This document shows, in pieces, positions 1-6,650 of a stretch of DNA of 7,505 nucleotides. Source of the stretch: Clostridia bacterium (GTDB taxonomy: Bacteria; Bacillota; Clostridia; SK-Y3; JACMMQ01); NCBI GenBank assembly GCA_014378955.1, contig JACMMQ010000135.1, forward strand, positions 1 to 7,505, in the 5' to 3' direction. The translations under genes and the position numbers were made by a program. The first letter of the stretch is position 1; every line of letters starts with the position of its first letter. A model generated the notes under the pieces. That model was not told where the DNA came from. It did not search any database and was given only the letters and a program-made list of their open reading frames with translations.

Positions 1-979
1 CCTGTATCATATACGCAATGGTTTGCGGAATTTGCATCGCTGTTTGGATGTACGAGCCACCCTGTGTGATGATGGAAAATGCAAAGGCTGTCACCATAAT
101 GACGGGTGCAGACAACCCTGCCAACCAAGCGATAATAATGCCTGTAAAGCCGATGCCGCCCGCAATGTCCACCGATAGGGTGTTGTTGAGTGCAGACGCT
201 TGTATCATGCCTGTCAAGCCACAAAGCGCACCACTGATAAAGATCGCTTGTACGATAATTTTTTTGACATTCATGCCTGCATACCGAGCGGTGTTTTCGC
301 TTTCTCCGATAACTTGTACCTCGTAGCCCTTTTTGGTGTATTTCATGAAAATTGTCACCAATACCACCAGCACCAGTGCAAATATCCAGCCGATATGTAC
401 ACCGAACAAGCTAGGTAAGATCGCATTTGTGCTAAAACGTGCAATTTTCGGAAAGCCAAGTGCCATCGGGTCACGCCACGGACCGTATTGTAAATAGGTT
501 ACCCATTTTAAAGCAATATAATTTAACATCAATGTAAATAACGTTTCGTTGGCGTTGAATTTTGCCTTGAACCAAGCCGGGATAAAAGCCCATAAGCCGC
601 CACCCAAAGCCCCTGCAAGCACCATCAACGGTAAAAGGATGATTTGTGGCAGGGTTGGAAACTTGAGTGCCAAAAAGCTCGCACAAAAAGCGCCCATAAT
701 GATTTGACCTTCTGCACCAATGTTCCAAAATTTCATACGAAATGCAATGGAGATGCCCAAGGCGATAATGCAAAGCGGAATGGCTTTATTCAAAACCTCA
801 GTAAAACGATAGGGGCTACCCAACGCACCCAAAATCATTTGCGTGTACACCTTGATGGGGTCATAGCCCAACAATGCGACCAATGCCGCCGCTGTAAGCA
901 AGGATAACAGCACGGCAACCGTCCGTATGCCTGCGACTTTAAGGGGTGAAGGCATTTGCTTTTTTACAATTCTAAGCAT
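1..979 (-). CDS. ABC transporter permease, purine nucleoside/simple-sugar type (3' end cut by window)
   Basis: Inner-membrane permease of a BMP-type ABC importer (branched-chain/ribose permease superfamily, BPD_transp_2), probably one half of a heterodimeric channel for purine nucleosides or bases. 326 codons are open from ATG at 979 to the window edge with no stop; relatives are roughly 350-370 residues, so a short C-terminal piece is missing. Visible: a hydrophobic first helix (about residues 17-38), the family signature FWNIGAEGQ (84-92) after a hydrophobic segment, NANETLFTLMLNYIA (142-156), a long hydrophobic helix at 197-212, the cytoplasmic stretch RYAGMNV (232-238) and a glycine-rich segment GGIGFTGIIIAWLAG (274-288). 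The start follows GGAGGTGG by about 8 nt and overlaps the end of the upstream ATPase gene by 8 bp, so the two are translationally coupled. The family is clear; the substrate is inferred from the neighbouring lipoprotein and xpt. Confidence 0.93.
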   Translation of the reverse strand, partial: MLRIVKKQMPSPLKVAGIRTVAVLLSLLTAAALVALLGYDPIKVYTQMILGALGSPYRFTEVLNKAIPLCIIALGISIAFRMKFWNIGAEGQIIMGAFCASFLALKFPTLPQIILLPLMVLAGALGGGLWAFIPAWFKAKFNANETLFTLMLNYIALKWVTYLQYGPWRDPMALGFPKIARFSTNAILPSLFGVHIGWIFALVLVVLVTIFMKYTKKGYEVQVIGESENTARYAGMNVKKIIVQAIFISGALCGLTGMIQASALNNTLSVDIAGGIGFTGIIIAWLAGLSAPVIMVTAFAFSIITQGGSYIQTAMQIPQTIAYMIQ

Positions 980-2489
980 GCTGTGCCACCTCCGTTTCGC
1001 CAGCCATCATCAAGCCAACCTGTTCCTTGGTCGTGCTTTTTGCATGTACGATTCCCGTAACCTTGCCGTTACAAAGCACCATGATACGGTCGCACAGCTC
1101 AAGCAGTACATCCAAATCCTCACCCACATATAAAATCGCAACGCCTTTTTTCTTTTGCTCATTTAAAATGTCATAAATAGTGAAGGAAGAGTTGATGTCC
1201 AAGCCACGCACGGGGTAAGCGGTGATGAGCACGTGCAAATCAGCAGACAGCTCACGGCCAACCAAAACCTTTTGAATGTTACCACCTGACAACATTTTGA
1301 CAGGTGTATAAATCGAGGGCGTTTGTATATCAAGCCGCTTGACAAGTGCGACCGCATTGACAGCGGCGGTTTTGCGGTCTACAAAAAGCCCCTTGCTATT
1401 TTGATATTCCTTTAAAATCAGGTTGTCCACCATGCCCATCGCACCCACCAAGCCCATGCCCAGCCGATCCTCGGGGATAAAGCTCATGCTAATGCCCTTT
1501 TTAATTATATCACGTGGCTTTAAGCCAACGATGCTTTCGTTTTCAAATGTGATATCGCCAGCGGTCACCTTGTATAGCCCTGCGATCACCTCGCACAGCT
1601 CCTTTTGACCACTGCCAGCAACCCCTGCAACCCCTAATATTTCACCCGATGCCACTGAAAAACTGACATCCTTTAACGCTTCAACCTTGTCGTCGTCTAA
1701 AACGGTCAAATGGCTCACCTGTAAAACCGTTTGACAATCCGGCATAAGGGGTCGTTCAATGGATAAATCCACCTGCCGTCCTACCATCAAATCGGTCAAT
1801 TGCTTGATGCTGGTGTCTGTTTTTTGCACCGTCGCAACCGCTTCACCTTTACGTAATACCGTGATGCGATCGGCAATCGCCATGACCTCTGCCAATTTGT
1901 GCGTAATAATGATAATCGCACAGCCCATTTTTCGCATATTGTCTAATATTTCGAACAGCCTATCACTTTCCTGTGGTGTCAGTACGGCGGTTGGCTCGTC
2001 TAATATTAAAATATCCGCCCCACGGTACAGCACCTTGATGATTTCTACCGTCTGTTTTTCACCCACAGACATCATGTATATTTTTTTAGCTGGATCAATG
2101 TCCAACGCATATTTTTCGCACAGCAGTTTGATTTTTGAAAACAGCTTTTTTCGGTGTACAAAAAGCCCCTGTGGTCGTCCTGCCACAATATTTTCAGCCG
2201 CCGTCAGCACATCCACCAATTTGAAATGCTGTTGGATCATGCCAATGCCCTTGTCTATCGCATGCTTAGGTGAGGTGAATAGCACCTGCTCTCCATGCAC
2301 GGTAATCGCCCCTGCATCGGGTGCATAGATGCCTGAAAGCATGTTCATGAGCGTGGATTTTCCTGCCCCATTTTCACCAAGTAAGGCATGGATTTCGCCC
2401 TTTTGCACGCTAAACGAAACATTTTGATTGGCTAAAACAGTGCCAAATCGCTTGCATATATTGTCCATTTGAATGGCTGGTTGTGACAT
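972..2489 (-). CDS. ABC transporter ATP-binding protein with two ABC domains (nucleoside/BMP importer)
   Basis: Cytoplasmic ATPase subunit powering the importer; 505 residues, the usual length for the RbsA/NupO-like tandem type. Domain 1 (about 5-240) is canonical: Walker A GENGAGKST (38-46, K44), Q-loop Q87, signature SVGEKQ (141-146), Walker B ILILDEP (D164, E165), H-loop H197. Domain 2 (about 255-495) is degenerate: the Walker A-like GVAGSGQKE (289-297) has Gln295 where the lysine should be, the Walker B region reads LITAYPVRGLD without the Asp-Glu pair, and no H-loop His is visible, while its signature LSGGN (400-404) and the family motif IPEDR (338-342) are intact. This asymmetry is usual in the family, so one composite site should hydrolyse ATP. 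ATG at 2489 follows AAGAAGGTG at good distance. It lies between the lipoprotein gene (79 bp gap with a hairpin) and the permease gene (8 bp overlap). Confidence 0.95.
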   Translation of the reverse strand: MSQPAIQMDNICKRFGTVLANQNVSFSVQKGEIHALLGENGAGKSTLMNMLSGIYAPDAGAITVHGEQVLFTSPKHAIDKGIGMIQQHFKLVDVLTAAENIVAGRPQGLFVHRKKLFSKIKLLCEKYALDIDPAKKIYMMSVGEKQTVEIIKVLYRGADILILDEPTAVLTPQESDRLFEILDNMRKMGCAIIIITHKLAEVMAIADRITVLRKGEAVATVQKTDTSIKQLTDLMVGRQVDLSIERPLMPDCQTVLQVSHLTVLDDDKVEALKDVSFSVASGEILGVAGVAGSGQKELCEVIAGLYKVTAGDITFENESIVGLKPRDIIKKGISMSFIPEDRLGMGLVGAMGMVDNLILKEYQNSKGLFVDRKTAAVNAVALVKRLDIQTPSIYTPVKMLSGGNIQKVLVGRELSADLHVLITAYPVRGLDINSSFTIYDILNEQKKKGVAILYVGEDLDVLLELCDRIMVLCNGKVTGIVHAKSTTKEQVGLMMAGETEVAQHA

Positions 2490-2518
2490 GGGTACACCTT
2501 CTTTTAGAAATATTATAA

Positions 2519-2550
2519 TGCACCACGCGTCAAGGTTGACGCATGGTGCA
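2519..2550 (-). promoter_or_regulatory. Intergenic hairpin between lipoprotein and ATPase genes
   Basis: Arms 2519-2533 and 2536-2550 form a 15-position inverted repeat around a GG (CC on the minus strand) centre; the innermost pairs must open to leave a workable loop. The only imperfection is 2526/2543, which gives C/A in a plus-strand RNA but a G.U wobble in a minus-strand RNA, so it pairs fully only in the operon transcript. Downstream on the minus strand comes ATTATAATATTTC, not a clean T run. I therefore infer a partial terminator or a 3'-end stabiliser that raises lipoprotein output over ATPase and permease, rather than a full terminator. Confidence 0.7.
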
Positions 2551-2568
2551 AAAATGGATTGCTATAAA

Positions 2569-3648
2569 TTACTGCTTTTTAGGCTCGATTTTACCAACAA
2601 CCCCTTGCACAAACCAATCCATTGAAAGCTGGTCTTTGTCAGAAAGCACAGCGCCCTTAGCGACCTTTACAGCACCGCTTTGGTCTTTGATTTCGCCTGC
2701 AAATACATTGAGGCTACCATCTAAGATTTTAGTCTTTGCTGCATCTACCTTTGCTTGTGCATCGGCAGTTACATTGCCAGACAATGGTGCTAAATCAACC
2801 ACCTTAGCCTTCATGCCTTCCCAATAGCTACTAGATTTCCATGTGCCAGCTTGTACCTGCTTGACTTGGTCAACATAGTAAGGAGCCCAGTTCCAGATAG
2901 GAGCGGTCAAATGTGCTTTTGGCGCCATTTTGAGCATGTCTGTGTTGTAACCCACTGCAAATGCACCCTTTTCTTCAGCGGCTAGCATAGCAGCTGAAGA
3001 ATCTTGATGCTGTGCAACGATATCCACGCCTTCGCTTAACAAGGTTTTAGAAGCTTCTTTTTCGATTGCTGGATCAAACCATGTTTTTGTCCATTTGACA
3101 GTAACAGTTGCGCTAGGGTTAACGGATTGCACCCCTAAAGTAAATGCATTGATCCCTCTAACCACTTCAGGAATGTCAAAAGCTGCGACATAACCAATTT
3201 TATTGGTTTTTGTTTTCAAGCCTGCAACAATACCAGATAAGTATCTTGGTTCTTCAATTTTACCAAAATAGTTGGACATGTTTGCGGTTGTTTTATAACC
3301 AGAGCAATGTAAGAACTTAACATTTGGAAATTTGCCTGCCATTTTTTCCACAAAATCCATATAGCCAAAGCTTGTAGCGAAAATGATATTACAGCCTTGG
3401 TCAACCATGTCCGCAATAACCTTTTCAACATCTTGATTTTCTTTTACCGATTCAGTGTAAATGGTGGGCACTTTTAATTCCTTTGCAATCGCTAAACGAC
3501 CTTCATTGTGCGCATACGTCCAACCACCATCACCAATTGTTCCGACATAGATAAAGCCAACCTTGGTAGCTGCTGCTTGTGTACAACCAGATAAAAACAG
3601 GGTACATGCCATCACCATGATGACGAGCAATGAGAGAATACGTTTCAT
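2569..3648 (-). CDS. BMP/PnrA-family substrate-binding lipoprotein (purine nucleoside or base importer)
   Basis: Extracytoplasmic solute-binding lipoprotein that captures the substrate for the adjacent ATPase and permease; 359 residues, normal for the family (PF02608). The N-terminus is a lipoprotein signal: MKR, a hydrophobic core, then lipobox LSGC with C22 as the lipidated residue. The mature protein begins after only a seven-residue linker. BMP-type motifs follow: GDGGWTYAHNEGR (39-51), ATSFGYMD (91-98), the hinge region NYFGKIEEPRYLSG (126-139), EVVRGINAFTLG (161-172), DIVAQHQDSS (209-218) and VGYNTDM (232-238). Studied family members bind purine nucleosides, and the upstream xpt supports a purine ligand; base versus nucleoside cannot be decided here. 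ATG at 3648 is preceded by AAAAAGGAG with 9 nt spacing. It lies 63 bp after xpt on the same strand, probably co-transcribed. Confidence 0.95.
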   Translation of the reverse strand: MKRILSLLVIMVMACTLFLSGCTQAAATKVGFIYVGTIGDGGWTYAHNEGRLAIAKELKVPTIYTESVKENQDVEKVIADMVDQGCNIIFATSFGYMDFVEKMAGKFPNVKFLHCSGYKTTANMSNYFGKIEEPRYLSGIVAGLKTKTNKIGYVAAFDIPEVVRGINAFTLGVQSVNPSATVTVKWTKTWFDPAIEKEASKTLLSEGVDIVAQHQDSSAAMLAAEEKGAFAVGYNTDMLKMAPKAHLTAPIWNWAPYYVDQVKQVQAGTWKSSSYWEGMKAKVVDLAPLSGNVTADAQAKVDAAKTKILDGSLNVFAGEIKDQSGAVKVAKGAVLSDKDQLSMDWFVQGVVGKIEPKKQ

Positions 3649-3678
3649 TGGATTACACTCCTTTTTCTTTTGAAATAT

Positions 3679-3704
3679 AGTGAATTGCCTTTAAAGCAAT
3701 TACT
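3679..3704 (-). other. Weak hairpin in the xpt-lipoprotein gap
   Basis: AATTGC (3683-3688) and GCAATT (3696-3701) pair across a 7-nt loop. AGT (3679-3681) and ACT (3702-3704) extend the stem to 9 bp with one bulged base at 3682. There is no T run after it on the minus strand, so it is not a convincing terminator. It could pause transcription or protect the lipoprotein message, or be chance in AT-rich sequence. Confidence 0.3.
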
Positions 3705-3711
3705 TTCATAA

Positions 3712-4284
3712 TTAAACACGATATGTAATAGTATGACCATTCATCGCCTCTATAATCGCCAAACTCTCAACACGAATGCCCATTTTACGCAAAATATCGC
3801 CGCCATTTTGAAACCCTTTTTCAATCACAACACCCACGCCCATAAGGTTCGCCCCTGCTTGGTGGACGAGGTCAATCAGTCCAAGTGCCGCCTTGCCATT
3901 TGCCAGAAAGTCGTCAATCACCAAGATGTTTTCGCAAGGCTTTAAATATTTCTTTGAGATGCGGATGTGAAAGGTCGTTTGCTTGGTAAATGAATAAACA
4001 GCACTTTCATACGCTTCACCCGTTAAGGTGCTAGTCGCATGCTTTTTGGCAAACACCACAGGCACATCAAAATAACGAGCGGCAAAGCAAGCAACAGCAA
4101 TGCCAGAAGCCTCGACGGTAACAATCTTGTCCACCTTGACATCACAAAAAAGACGTGCAAATTCCTTGCCCATCTCATCTAAAAGCCCCACATCCATCTG
4201 ATGGTTCAAAAAGCTGTCCACCTTTAAAACATCCCGAGACAATACTTCCCCATCTTTCGAAATTCTATCCTTTAACAAGTCCAT
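3712..4284 (-). CDS. xpt: Xanthine phosphoribosyltransferase
   Basis: Cytosolic purine-salvage enzyme: xanthine + PRPP to XMP + pyrophosphate; many homologues also accept guanine. The protein is 190 residues, close to the 194 of Bacillus Xpt, and recognisable along its length: LKVDSFLNHQ (20-29), KIVTVEASGIA (53-63), VPVVFAKKH (74-82), VYSFTKQT (96-103), and the PRPP-binding loop ILVIDDFLANGKAA (120-133) with Asp124-Asp125. VIEKGFQ and GIRVESLA follow near the C-terminus. I chose ATG at 4284 because GGAGGG (4295-4300 on the minus strand) lies 10 nt upstream and the family N-terminus fits; an in-frame TTG at 4305 overlaps that ribosome binding site. It is the first gene of the operon, ahead of the BMP-type transporter genes, so uptake and phosphoribosylation are coupled. 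Unlike Bacillus xpt-pbuX, the leader is too short for a purine riboswitch. Confidence 0.96.
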   Translation of the reverse strand: MDLLKDRISKDGEVLSRDVLKVDSFLNHQMDVGLLDEMGKEFARLFCDVKVDKIVTVEASGIAVACFAARYFDVPVVFAKKHATSTLTGEAYESAVYSFTKQTTFHIRISKKYLKPCENILVIDDFLANGKAALGLIDLVHQAGANLMGVGVVIEKGFQNGGDILRKMGIRVESLAIIEAMNGHTITYRV

Positions 4285-4294
4285 GTAGTATACG

Positions 4295-4300
4295 CCCTCC
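4295..4300 (-). promoter_or_regulatory. Ribosome binding site that fixes the xpt start
   Basis: The minus strand reads GGAGGG ending 10 nt before ATG at 4284. The alternative TTG codon at 4303-4305 immediately precedes the GGAGGG, so a ribosome bound here can only use the ATG. This removes seven residues from the longest possible reading frame. Confidence 0.8.
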
Positions 4301-4319
4301 AACAATAATCACGCTCTCA

Positions 4320-4348
4320 ATTTTATCCGATTTTGTAAGAAATTGCAA
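4320..4348 (-). promoter_or_regulatory. Sigma-A promoter of the xpt-transporter operon
   Basis: On the minus strand the -35 is TTGCAA (4343-4348), the spacer is exactly 17 bp and the -10 is TAAAAT (4320-4325). The start of transcription would fall near 4313, giving an untranslated leader of about 29 nt before xpt. The spacer holds a CGG with AT-rich flanks, loosely like half of a PurR box, but it does not match the consensus well enough to call. Confidence 0.75.
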
Positions 4349-4349
4349 G

Positions 4350-4581
4350 TCATATTTATTAAACTTTGCACGTACTGTGTTGTAATTTAAAATGTTGAGA
4401 ATTTTAATAAATACATTTAATTGCAACGCTTTTGCAACAAAAAGCTTAAAAAATTTAGATTACTATAATTTATCACATGGACATCCTCGTATACTATTGA
4501 TAGGATTATCATACAGAGGTGGTTTGTTTTAGCAATATAACGTTGTAGAGTGTGTAATATTAGTTATGTGAAACATTAATA
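4350..4581. other. AT-rich divergent intergenic region with small dyads and repeats
   Basis: No gene is visible between the two divergent promoters. The stretch holds two direct copies of TTGCAAC (4421-4427 and 4432-4438) one helical turn apart, an isolated perfect TATAAT (4464-4469) without a matching -35, a bulged hairpin (4485-4492 with 4511-4519), and an inverted repeat at 4556-4583 touching the protease promoter. These are compatible with regulator binding sites, but none matches a site I can name. Confidence 0.5.
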
Positions 4582-4583
4582 TT
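4556..4583 (+). promoter_or_regulatory. Inverted repeat abutting the protease -35 box, candidate operator
   Basis: AATATTA (4556-4562) and TAATATT (4577-4583) are perfect 7-bp arms. Between them ATGT (4566-4569) and ACAT (4573-4576) form a second, nested dyad around GAA. The right arm overlaps the first two bases of the protease -35 element (4582-4587), a position where a bound protein would affect RNA polymerase. I do not recognise a regulator family from the sequence, and AT-rich dyads arise easily by chance. Confidence 0.35.
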
Positions 4584-4610
4584 GTAATAAGTTGTAAATT
4601 ATGGTATAGT
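4582..4610 (+). promoter_or_regulatory. Extended -10 promoter of the cysteine protease gene
   Basis: TTGTAA (4582-4587), a 17-bp spacer and TATAGT (4605-4610), with TGG directly before the -10 forming an extended TGn element. The expected start near 4617 gives a leader of roughly 105 nt before the ATG at 4723. The 13 bases around its -10 (4599-4611) match those of the promoter at 6875-6903 at 12 positions. Confidence 0.7.
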
Positions 4611-4710
4611 AAAATTTGCAAAAAGTGGTTGTGGACGACAAAGTTGTACCAAAACAAGTAGAATGTTTTTTCGCACCGCTAAATATTGGCTCTTTAAATC
4701 TTATAAAATA

Positions 4711-4714
4711 GGAG
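4711..4714 (+). promoter_or_regulatory. Ribosome binding site that decides the protease start
   Basis: GGAG at 4711-4714 lies 8 nt before ATG at 4723 and only 2 nt before the in-frame ATG at 4717; the upstream ATG at 4663 has no purine-rich sequence ahead of it. The 4723 start also gives a signal peptide of ordinary length. Confidence 0.7.
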
Positions 4715-4722
4715 ATATGAAA

Positions 4723-6540
4723 ATGAATGTAAAAAACTTACGAGGTGACTTTGCCTTTTTATTTTTACTGATTACGATTAATCTACTTCCCAATTTCTCC
4801 GTGGCAGCTACTGAGGATGCAATTGTTTTAGAACCAAATACACCAACGGAATATAGTGCTATTTCTTGCGATCCGTTTGTCAAAACAGACACTTTTAAAC
4901 AGCAAGAGAATTTAGAATTTCCAATGAATAGAACGGGCAATCTACCTAGTAGCTATGATTTACGCACTGCAACGCCTAATTTTTGGTACGTATCACCAAT
5001 ACGAGATCAAGGAACAGATGGAACTTGCTGGGCATTTGCATCAGTTGGAGCAATTGAATCTAACTTATTAAAAGCATCAGGTCTAAAATATAATTTTTCG
5101 GAAAGCAACCTCAAACATGCTACAAGCCTTGATGCAGGTGAATGGGGATTTAATAGGACTACCAATGACGGTGGTAATAGAGATGTTGTAACGGCATATC
5201 TCGCTCGTTTGCAAGGTATGGTGTTAGAAAAGGATGACCCCTATGTAGTTGGGGATGCATCCCGACCGAACAGCGAAAACAAAAAACCCGTTTCTATGTA
5301 TTTAGATAAGGCAATTTACTATCCAGCACCTACGTCATATTATGCTTGTTTAGATGCAAACTATTTAAGTACAATCAAACAAGCGGTTTTAGATAATGGT
5401 GCTGTTGCTTTTAGTATGTATTGGGACAAAAACTACTATTTTGATTTAAATAGTTGCTATAACTACAATGGTACTGTGAACTCAACAAGTCATTTGGTTT
5501 GCATTATTGGATGGGATGATCAATATAGCCGTTATAATTTTCCAGAATCGCACAGACCTATATCAGATGGAGCATTTTTAGTTCGAAATTCATGGGGAAC
5601 AGATTTTGGAGAAAGTGGTTACTTTCATCTTTCATATGAAGATAAATTTGCCGCCGTGCATGCAACAAGTTTTTGTATGAAAGCAGAGCGTCCATCTTAT
5701 AAAAACATCTACCAGTATGACCCTGTAGGTGCAAATAATTATTTTACTTTTACGAATACGACAACCAATACGCCCGTTACATCACTATGGTATGCAAATG
5801 TTTTTCAGACGAAAAGTACAGATAACGAATATCTATCCAGTGTCGGAATTTATAATCAAAATGTTGGTGATGTTTCTTATACTGTTAGTATAAGTAGCGG
5901 GACTGATTTTGCGAGCATGACGAGTATTTCATGGAAACCAGTCAAGTCAGGAACATTGAGTCAACCAGGATATTATAATATTTCTATACCAAATTCACCG
6001 CTGATACAAAGCGGTAAATTTATAGTGAATGTACGCATAACAGTTTTATCGGATATCAAGGCTAGAGTACCCGTTGAGCAGCGCATGTCTTTTGCGCCAA
6101 ATGCATCGGCAGAAGCAGGGCAAAGTTACATAAAATCAAATACAGGTTGGACAGATGCAACAAACTACAATTCATCTGCCAATGTTTGCTTAAAAGTTTT
6201 TACGGTAGGGGATGTCGAATATACAGGTAATATTCTCAGTAATACCATCAGAAACGGGAAAGCCATTTCATATCAAGTAAGTTGTGCAAACCAAACAACT
6301 AGTGCAAAAAGTATCGTAGCATGTATTGCTTTATATGAGGACAAAAAAATGATTGGATGTTATGCAAAACCACATACATTTACGGCTGTAAATGAATTTA
6401 GTACTTTAACGGGAAGCTTTATTCCGAATATATCAAGTGATGTGAATGTAAATAAACTTCATGCAAAGCTAATTGTATTAAATCCATCTTATGCAGGTAT
6501 TATGCGTTATTGCCCAAATTTAATACCGTTTTTACCTTAA
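4723..6540 (+). CDS. Secreted C1A (papain-family) cysteine protease with lectin-like domain
   Basis: Predicted exported cysteine endopeptidase, 605 residues from ATG 4723. Residues 1-29 form a signal peptide (Lys/Arg start, hydrophobic core, cleavage after VAA or SVA). A short propeptide-like stretch precedes the papain domain (about 74-318), which has all four catalytic features: oxyanion Gln96 in RDQG, Cys102 in GTCWAFAS, His257 in SHLVCIIGWDD and Asn289 in VRNSWG. Residues about 326-495, starting YKNIYQYD and including LWYANVFQTK, resemble the lectin-like domain that follows papain domains in many clostridial proteins. Residues about 497-605 form another beta-rich domain with a CIALYEDKKMIG motif, common in clostridial surface proteins. 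No LPXTG, SLH or transmembrane anchor is seen, so it is probably released or held non-covalently. It has its own promoter, is divergent from xpt and is more AT-rich than the transport operon. The substrate is unknown. Confidence 0.93.
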   Translation: MNVKNLRGDFAFLFLLITINLLPNFSVAATEDAIVLEPNTPTEYSAISCDPFVKTDTFKQQENLEFPMNRTGNLPSSYDLRTATPNFWYVSPIRDQGTDGTCWAFASVGAIESNLLKASGLKYNFSESNLKHATSLDAGEWGFNRTTNDGGNRDVVTAYLARLQGMVLEKDDPYVVGDASRPNSENKKPVSMYLDKAIYYPAPTSYYACLDANYLSTIKQAVLDNGAVAFSMYWDKNYYFDLNSCYNYNGTVNSTSHLVCIIGWDDQYSRYNFPESHRPISDGAFLVRNSWGTDFGESGYFHLSYEDKFAAVHATSFCMKAERPSYKNIYQYDPVGANNYFTFTNTTTNTPVTSLWYANVFQTKSTDNEYLSSVGIYNQNVGDVSYTVSISSGTDFASMTSISWKPVKSGTLSQPGYYNISIPNSPLIQSGKFIVNVRITVLSDIKARVPVEQRMSFAPNASAEAGQSYIKSNTGWTDATNYNSSANVCLKVFTVGDVEYTGNILSNTIRNGKAISYQVSCANQTTSAKSIVACIALYEDKKMIGCYAKPHTFTAVNEFSTLTGSFIPNISSDVNVNKLHAKLIVLNPSYAGIMRYCPNLIPFLP

Positions 6541-6549
6541 GCGGTAAAA
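6530..6549 (+). other. Small hairpin across the protease stop codon
   Basis: TTTTACC (6530-6536) and GGTAAAA (6543-6549) pair perfectly with the TAA stop in the loop. No T run follows, so it is not an intrinsic terminator. It may affect mRNA 3'-end stability or be incidental. Confidence 0.3.
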
Positions 6550-6610
6550 TACAAGGGGCAGTTTTCGTGCGTTGGTAATTAGTCCCCAAATATCATCGTT
6601 TTATAACATC

Positions 6611-6650
6611 AAAGGAGAGGATATCCAGAAATGGCATACCCTATCCTTTT
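6611..6650 (+). terminator. Structured hairpin with GAAA tetraloop downstream of the protease, possible terminator
   Basis: Arms 6611-6624 and 6636-6649 pair at 12 of 14 positions (mismatches 6617/6643 and 6621/6639). The tip continues as CCA-GAAA-TGG (6625-6634) with a bulged C at 6635, so the whole folds into one long stem capped by a GNRA tetraloop. The 3' arm ends in CCTTTT followed by AAAAATG, a short T tract only. It is the best candidate for ending the protease transcript, but the left arm also contains AAAGGAG, which could act as a ribosome binding site. Confidence 0.45.

Noticed and set aside
18..326. Plus-strand open frame opposite the permease
   Set aside because: Antisense shadow of the permease; the minus strand carries the family motifs.
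1759..2328. 189-codon plus-strand open frame inside the ATPase gene
   Set aside because: It is antisense to a fully conserved ATPase, has no ribosome binding site or protein features, and mirrors the conserved gene's codons.
4285..4305. Longer xpt from TTG at 4305
   Set aside because: The TTG abuts the GGAGGG ribosome site and the extra residues do not fit Xpt; ATG at 4284 fits both.
4326..4342. PurR box inside the xpt promoter spacer
   Set aside because: Only the CGG core and AT flanks fit; several consensus positions mismatch and there is no second box.
4464..4469. Perfect TATAAT as a second promoter
   Set aside because: No acceptable -35 at 16-18 bp; the nearest TTGCAA is 26 bp away.
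4285..4480. Purine riboswitch ahead of xpt
   Set aside because: I looked on the minus strand for the three-way junction with its conserved TATA...CAGG and CCTG-type loops and found none; the predicted transcript start leaves only about 29 nt.
4663..4722. Longer protease from ATG at 4663 or 4717
   Set aside because: ATG 4663 has no ribosome binding site and would bury the signal peptide behind 20 extra residues; ATG 4717 is too close to GGAG.
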